Program-made: the position numbers and the translations under genes
Shown: in pieces, positions 7,706 through 11,809 of the stretch
Layout: each line of letters begins with the position of its first letter
Numbering within the stretch: position 1 is the stretch's first letter
The notes under the pieces: generated by a model
Database searches by the model: none
What the model saw: the letters and a program-made list of their open reading frames with translations, nothing else
Told to the model about the DNA's origin: nothing
From: Hyphomicrobiales bacterium
GTDB taxonomy: Bacteria > Pseudomonadota > Alphaproteobacteria > Rhizobiales > Aestuariivirgaceae
DNA: 11,809 nucleotides
Reading direction: 5' to 3'
NCBI GenBank assembly: GCA_012032065.1
Contig: JAAURV010000058.1
Location: forward strand, 1-11,809

Positions 7706-8580
7706 ATGGGCAAATCACCGAAGAAAGCGCGCTGCTTATTGCAGGCCCCACCGCCAGCGGCAAGTCCGCGCTGGCGATGAAGTTGGCGCGGGAACGGCGC
7801 GGCGTGATCATCAACGCCGATGCATTGCAGGTCTATGGCGCGCTGCGGATTCTGAGTGCGCGGCCTTCGGAAGAGGATGAGCGCGCGGTTCCGCACCGGC
7901 GCTATGGCCATGTCGCGTCGGATCGAGCCTATTCTGTTGGAGCGTGGCTGGCCGAGGCAAAGGTGACTCTGGAAGAAGCGTGGGACGCCGGTCTGCTGCC
8001 AATAGTAACCGGCGGGACTGGCCTTTACTTCAAGGCCCTCGAGCAAGGCATTGCGGACATTCCTTCCATTCCAGAGTCACTTCGTAAACACTGGCGCGAT
8101 TTCAAAGGCGATCTTGATGCGGAGCTTCGCGCACGCGACCCGCTGTCGGCAGAGCGCATTTCGCCAACCGACCGTCAGCGGCTGATTCGGGCGCTTGAGG
8201 TCTTTGAAGCGACTGGCCGTACGCTGGGCGACTGGCATCGTGAAGCGCGGCAGCAGTCTGTTTTGGCGGGTGTTGATGTGGAGAAGCTCTATGTCATGGT
8301 TCCTCGCGGCACCCTCCACGAGCGCGCGGAGAGGCGTTTCGATGAGATGTTGGTGAAAGGGGCTCTGGAAGAGGTGAAGCAGCTCGGCGCGCTCGACCCT
8401 GCTTCGCCAATCATGAAAGCCATCGGCGTCCCCGAGCTTCGCGCTCATCTCGATGGCGAAATTTCGTTGGAAGAGGCGGCAACCCGCGCCAAGGCCGCGA
8501 CGCGGCAGTACATCAAGCGGCAGGAAACCTGGTTCCGGGGGCAGATGACGGGCTACAAGCCGGTTTCCGGTCTCGATTGA
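7706..8580 (+). CDS. miaA: tRNA dimethylallyltransferase, apparent frameshift near the N-terminus
   Basis: Transfers a dimethylallyl group to the N6 of A37 in tRNAs reading codons that begin with U. Visible signatures: P-loop AGPTASGKSALA at 7741-7776, INADALQVY (substrate-tRNA binding aspartate), VTGGTGLYFKAL, DRQRLIRALEV, and the C-terminal AIGVPELRAHL followed by ATRQYIKRQETWFR. The P-loop frame has no ATG, GTG or TTG start upstream before an in-frame TGA at 7684-7686. The ATG at 7706 lies in the neighbouring frame; reading MGKSPKKA from it and adding one base near 7725-7731 continues as ALLIAGPTASGKS, a textbook MiaA N-terminus. I therefore place the start at 7706 and infer one missing base. 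The corrected length is about 291 residues, normal. An unrecognised non-standard start (ATC 7714 or ATT 7738) is the alternative. A start at the internal ATG 7777 would remove the P-loop and is rejected. Confidence 0.93.
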
Positions 8581-8591
8581 CCTATCGCGCC

Positions 8592-8635
8592 TTGGCAGCC
8601 ATAGAACCGCCAGCTTAACATTCTGAATCAACTCC
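8592..8635 (+). promoter_or_regulatory. Possible promoter of the lipid gene cluster
   Basis: In the 55-bp gap after miaA, TTGGCA at 8592-8597 resembles a -35 box and TAACAT at 8616-8621 a -10 box, with an 18-bp spacer. Transcription would begin only a few bases before the GTG start at 8636, giving a very short leader; no Shine-Dalgarno is visible there. The match is weak and read-through from miaA is equally possible. Confidence 0.3.
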
Positions 8636-9846
8636 GTGGCTCAAACTCCCAAAAAACCGAAACGAAAGAAGCCCGCGCGCAAAGCCGCGCCGCCGCCCGG
8701 GAGACCTCCCGTTACCGAGATTTCGGCGGAACCGGCGCTCTGCTTCGTGGGTGAATGCGCGCATCGTCTGTTTGGACTTTCGCCATCGGACCGGCTGCGG
8801 CGGCAGTTCGCGCGCGAAGGTGTTTCCCGCGAGATCAGGCCGGAGGATGCTGCATCCTATGCCGGCCCCATCATTGTCATCCGCGCCGATGCGGCCATCG
8901 ATCAGCCACTCATTCCGATCCTTGCCAGGCGGCCAAGCTTCGCGCTGCTCGCCGATGGAAACGAACGTCTTCCCGCGCCGCCAATGCGCGCGGCAAGGAT
9001 GCGGTGCGTTTGATCGCACACTTCACAGGACACGGCGATATGCCCGAGCTTCTGGCGCGCGCGCCATCGGAACTCGACGCGGCATTCTGGAAGGGCCTGC
9101 GCAAGAAGGAAACTCCATACGCCATGCAGGTGCGCGAGGAGGCCGCCGCCGCGTGGCGCATCTTCATGGGAACTTACAAAGGCGCAACCGATCTCGTCAC
9201 CAAGCATGTGTGGCCGGTGCCAGCGTTCCATGCGACGCAATATCTCGCGCCGCGCGGCATTTCGCCGAATATGGTGACCCTCGTCGGCGCGATTTGCACG
9301 GTGCTGGCGTTCTGGTTGTTCTGGCGCGGTTATTACTGGCCCGGCATCATTGCCGCCTGGGCCATGACGTTTCTCGACACTGTCGATGGAAAGCTCGCGC
9401 GAACCACGCTCACGTCGAGCAAATGGGGCGATGTGTTCGATCATGGCATCGATCTGTTGCATCCGCCGTTCTGGTACGCGGCGTGGGCGATTGGTCTGGG
9501 GGCCGTTGGCCTTGCGCTTTCGGAGCAAATGTTCTGGTGGACGCTCGCTGCCATACTTGCCGGTTATGTTCTGCAACGGATCATCGAGGGCATATCGATC
9601 GCCAAACTCGGACTCGAAATTCACATCTGGCGTCCCATCGACACGTTCTTCCGTCAGATCACGGCGAGACGGAATCCCAATCTCATCTTGCTGACACTCT
9701 CGCTATTGGTTGGCCGCCCGGACTGGGGATTGATCGCGGTGGCGGCGTGGACGGTGGTGTGTCTCGTTCTGCACGGCATTCAGCTCCTGCAGGCGTTCGC
9801 CGCGAGCAGGGCGGGGCCGCTCGTTTCGTGGATGGCCAAACGCTGA
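8636..9846 (+). CDS. CDP-alcohol phosphatidyltransferase with N-terminal nucleotidyltransferase-like domain, one frameshift
   Basis: Integral membrane enzyme that joins a CDP-activated partner to an alcohol with release of CMP. The diagnostic signature is complete at 9376-9453: D-x2-D-G-x2-A-R-x8-G-x3-D-x3-D (DTVDGKLAR to FDHGID). Several hydrophobic segments surround it, with IAKLGLEIHIWRPIDTFFRQ and two further helices toward the C-terminus. The first part is read from a GTG at 8636 (the only start after the in-frame TGA at 8624) and begins with a Lys/Arg/Pro-rich tail. It continues as ALCFVGECAHRLFGLSPSDR and GPIIVIRADAAIDQPLIPIL, resembling a degenerate sugar/inositol-phosphate nucleotidyltransferase as in bifunctional IPCT-DIPPS enzymes. 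This frame stops at 9011-9013; the same protein continues from about 8978 in the next frame (AANARGKDAVRLIAHF), so one base is missing near 8974-8978. Corrected length is about 403 residues. The stop overlaps the next ATG (TGATG). Substrates unknown. Confidence 0.82.
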
Positions 9847-10799
9847 TGCGCGCCGGGCTCATCGTCAATCCGCGCTCCGGTAAATCGAGCGGCAAAGGTT
9901 TGGCGCTGGCGGATAAACTTCGCCACAACATCAATGTGCCGGTGAAAATACTGGAGCGCTTCGAGCAGCTTCCTCTGTTTCTGAACGACATGGCGAGTGC
10001 CGGCGTCACCGATCTTTTCATCAGTTCGGGTGATGGCACCATTCAGGCGATCCAGACCGATCTTGCGGAACGGCAGCCGTTCGCAGCGCTGCCGCGCCTT
10101 GCGCTCTTGCCTCATGGCACGACGAATATGACGGCCGCCGATCTCGGCTTCCGCCATAAGAGCATAGACGCGCAGGCGAATTTTATGATGAGTGCCACGC
10201 CGAAGGATTTGCGCGAGCGGCCCACGGTGCGCGCCGCCAATCCGCGCGACGGCAAGCCGCGCCACGGCATGTTTCTCGGCACGGGTGCTGTTGCCGAAGC
10301 CACGCTGTATTGCCAGCAGGCGTTCAACGCCAAGGGCGTCAAAGGCGACCTAGCGACATTTGCAACGCTTGCAAGGTCCGTTCTGCGTTCGATCTTCACC
10401 GCACCCGATCCCAATGATGCCACGCGCTTCGACAGGCCGTTTCCCATCGCCGCGCTGGCGGATGGGCGCAAACTCAGCGAAGGCACGCAGCTTCTCATGC
10501 TGGTTTCCACACTCGAAAAGCTCATCCTCGGAACGCGGCCTTTCTGGGGAGGAAAGACCGGCCCCATTCGCGCGACTGTGCTGCCATATCCGGTGCCAAG
10601 TGTTGTCCGCTGGCTCTTGCCGATGATGTATGGCGGCGAGGACCGGCGTGTGCCGGAAGGCGCCAAGAGTACCTGCGCCTCGCTGCTTGAAGTCCGCACG
10701 CCCTCGAAATGGGTTGTCGATGGCGAGTTCTTCGAAGGGCCGGAAGACGCGCCGCTACGCCTCGAAACCGGTCCCGCCTTCACCTATGTTTGCGGCTAG
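9846..10799 (+). CDS. DAG-kinase-family lipid kinase
   Basis: A 317-residue protein of the diacylglycerol/sphingosine/ceramide kinase superfamily (DAGK catalytic domain), expected to phosphorylate a lipid hydroxyl using ATP at the inner face of the membrane. Motifs: IVNPRSGKSSGKG at about 6-18 (family NPxSG), SGDGT at 61-65 (usual GGDGT, first Gly replaced by Ser), LPHGTTN at 88-94 (usual LPxGTxN), and a C-terminal VVDGEFFEG resembling the DGE element of the lipid-binding half. The frame is intact. The ATG at 9846 shares TGATG with the preceding stop and the following gene begins immediately after the TAG, so the three genes are almost certainly co-translated. Diacylglycerol and ceramide are both plausible substrates; sequence alone does not decide. 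Confidence 0.87.
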   Translation: MRAGLIVNPRSGKSSGKGLALADKLRHNINVPVKILERFEQLPLFLNDMASAGVTDLFISSGDGTIQAIQTDLAERQPFAALPRLALLPHGTTNMTAADLGFRHKSIDAQANFMMSATPKDLRERPTVRAANPRDGKPRHGMFLGTGAVAEATLYCQQAFNAKGVKGDLATFATLARSVLRSIFTAPDPNDATRFDRPFPIAALADGRKLSEGTQLLMLVSTLEKLILGTRPFWGGKTGPIRATVLPYPVPSVVRWLLPMMYGGEDRRVPEGAKSTCASLLEVRTPSKWVVDGEFFEGPEDAPLRLETGPAFTYVCG

Positions 10800-11648
10800 A
10801 TGGACGATCTCCGAACATTCATCGCGGCATCCCTGGCGCGGCCGGTTCCGCCGGAGATCGCTGCAATGGCGGAACATGTTCGAGCGCAACATCGGCAAGT
10901 CCGCGCTGTCCTTGCATACGGCTCATGTCTGCGCGGAGCGGCAACGAGCGAGTCACTGATCGATCTCTACGTGTTGACACAGGGTTTTGACGGGGTCTCG
11001 ACGAATGCCTTGAGCCGCTGGGGTTGCCGCCTCTTTCCGCCCAATGTCTACTACGCCGAATCCGGGTTTGAAGGCCGCACCTATCGCGCGAAATACGCAG
11101 TGCTTCCGCTGCCGCAATTCGCTGCATGGATGAACGCGGGCAATCCGTATTTCTGGGCGCGGTTCTCGCAACCGTCGGCACTTGCATTCCACGCGGATGA
11201 ACGGAGCCGCGAAGACGTGATTGACGCTATCGCCGCTGCCCTGCGCCGCATGTATGCACATGCCTTGGCGTTGCCGCCTTCGCCCGATGCTTGGGCCACC
11301 GGTTTCGCGGCAACTTATGGAACGGAGTTGCGCGCCGAACGCGTGGCGCGTGCCGATACGTTGGTGACGGCAAACGAGGCCTACTATCGCGAGGCCACGA
11401 ACCTCATGCGAGGCACGTCACCCATCAACACCAACTGGCCTCTCCGCCGCGCCGAAGGCAAGTTTTTGTCCGTATTGAGGCTGATGAAGGCGGCGTTCAC
11501 GTTCTCGGGTGGCGCGGACTACATCGCCTGGAAGATCGAGCGGCACTCGGGACAGAAAGTCGAACTGTCGGACTGGCAGCGGCGGCACCCGATCCTTGCG
11601 GGGATCACGCTGCTGCCGCAACTGATCCGGCGCGGCGCCGTGCGGTAG
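10800..11648 (+). CDS. Nucleotidyltransferase-fold protein, Tam41-like putative CDP-lipid synthase
   Basis: A 282-residue intact protein, start ATG directly after the TAG of the lipid kinase. It shows a nucleotidyltransferase superfamily pattern: AVLAYGSCLRG at 37-46 (the GS motif), then SLIDLYVL with D55 about 13 residues later. The downstream order (NVYYAE, RAKYAVLPL, FAAWMNAGNPYFWARFSQPSALAF, then a helical segment) resembles mitochondrial Tam41, a CTP:phosphatidate cytidylyltransferase that makes CDP-diacylglycerol. The resemblance is by eye and moderate. The role fits the context: its neighbours would supply a lipid phosphate and consume a CDP-lipid. No transmembrane helix is obvious, consistent with a peripheral Tam41-type enzyme rather than a multi-pass CdsA. 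Alternative: a nucleotidyltransferase for the head group. Two hairpins follow the stop codon. Confidence 0.65.
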   Translation: MDDLRTFIAASLARPVPPEIAAMAEHVRAQHRQVRAVLAYGSCLRGAATSESLIDLYVLTQGFDGVSTNALSRWGCRLFPPNVYYAESGFEGRTYRAKYAVLPLPQFAAWMNAGNPYFWARFSQPSALAFHADERSREDVIDAIAAALRRMYAHALALPPSPDAWATGFAATYGTELRAERVARADTLVTANEAYYREATNLMRGTSPINTNWPLRRAEGKFLSVLRLMKAAFTFSGGADYIAWKIERHSGQKVELSDWQRRHPILAGITLLPQLIRRGAVR

Positions 11649-11654
11649 AGCGCC

Positions 11655-11684
11655 CGGCGATCAGTTGGAATCAACTGATCGCCG
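11655..11684 (+). terminator. Perfect 13-bp hairpin after the lipid operon
   Basis: The arms CGGCGATCAGTTG (11655-11667) and CAACTGATCGCCG (11672-11684) are exact reverse complements around a GAAT loop, starting 7 bases after the stop at 11646-11648. Position and stability fit a transcription terminator or mRNA 3' stabiliser. No U-run follows (the next bases are ATAAGG), so a standard intrinsic terminator is not proven; a dispersed intergenic palindrome is the alternative. Confidence 0.6.
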
Positions 11685-11709
11685 ATAAGGTGCTCGAAAA
11701 TCAATAATT

Positions 11710-11761
11710 TAGCGCAACTTTCCGCACTCAACCGCTACGCGCTTGAGCGCCCGTTGCGCTA
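11710..11761. terminator. Nested inverted repeat at the convergent gene end
   Basis: The outer arms TAGCGCAAC (11710-11718) and GTTGCGCTA (11753-11761) pair perfectly over 9 bp. Inside lies a second stem, GCACTCAA (11724-11731) with TTGAGCGC (11743-11750), which has one mismatch and an 11-base loop. The right outer arm contains the complement of the probable stop codon of the minus-strand gene, so this may serve as that gene's terminator or as a shared bidirectional one. Confidence 0.45.
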
Positions 11762-11809
11762 GGCGTTGGCCACGGCCTTCGCGTCTCGCGCGGCAACGAC
11801 CGAACCAAA
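11759..11809 (-). CDS. Probable C-terminal fragment of a minus-strand gene entering from the right
   Basis: Reading the minus strand from the right edge gives an open frame of 16 residues ending in VVAARDAKAVANA and a TAG at 11761-11759. The composition is typical of an alphaproteobacterial C-terminus, and the stop sits in a hairpin arm, which supports a real gene end converging on the lipid operon. The fragment is too short to name a family, and chance openness over 16 codons is quite possible. Confidence 0.4.
   Translation of the reverse strand, partial: FGSVVAARDAKAVANA

Noticed and set aside
8751..9845. Possible N-terminal extension of the lipid kinase upstream of 9846.
   Set aside because: The added residues are the wrong-frame translation of the CDP-alcohol transferase; the kinase family start (GLIVNPRSG) fits the ATG at 9846, coupled to the preceding stop.

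Overview
The window looks like a GC-rich alphaproteobacterial chromosome segment. The evidence is the gene families and layout: a serralysin-type RTX exoprotein, serB and miaA as abutting divergent genes, a TrpB2-type tryptophan synthase beta subunit, and a two-domain N-methylproline-demethylase-like flavoenzyme. No tRNA, rRNA, CRISPR array, insertion sequence or phage gene is visible. Identifications come from motif and family recognition by eye; no database search was run.

Layout. 1-2253 (+): C-terminal part of a secreted M10/serralysin-type RTX protein, cut by the left edge, with a 93-residue tandem module inserted in it. 2268-3770 (-): TrpB2-like PLP enzyme with a lysine-rich N-terminal tail and two compensating frameshifts. 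3771-3853: short divergent promoter region with a dyad. 3854-4875 (+): malate/lactate dehydrogenase family (Ldh_2) oxidoreductase with one frameshift, overlapping the start of 4875-6842 (+), an FMN/4Fe-4S/FAD flavoenzyme. 6839-7705 (-): serB. 7706-8580 (+): miaA, whose ATG abuts the serB ATG. 8636-11648 (+): a coupled three-gene cluster of CDP-alcohol phosphatidyltransferase, DAG-kinase-family lipid kinase and a Tam41-like nucleotidyltransferase. 11649-11809: two hairpins and probably the last 16 codons of a minus-strand gene entering from the right.

How the genes may work together. The right-hand trio contains the three chemistries needed to turn a lipid alcohol into a phospholipid: phosphorylate it, activate it with CTP, and exchange CMP for an alcohol. 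The lipid could be diacylglycerol, but in an alphaproteobacterium ceramide (a ceramide-phosphoglycerate-like pathway) is an attractive alternative; this is the most interesting lead. The Ldh_2 and flavoenzyme genes form a two-gene operon that may handle N-methylated or cyclic amino acids such as N-methylproline; the divergent TrpB2-like gene may share its control region.

Caveat. Five apparent single-base indels in four otherwise full-length, well-conserved genes (trpB-like, Ldh_2, miaA, CDP-alcohol transferase) look more like sequence or assembly errors than gene decay. Protein models for those genes should be read across the shifts.
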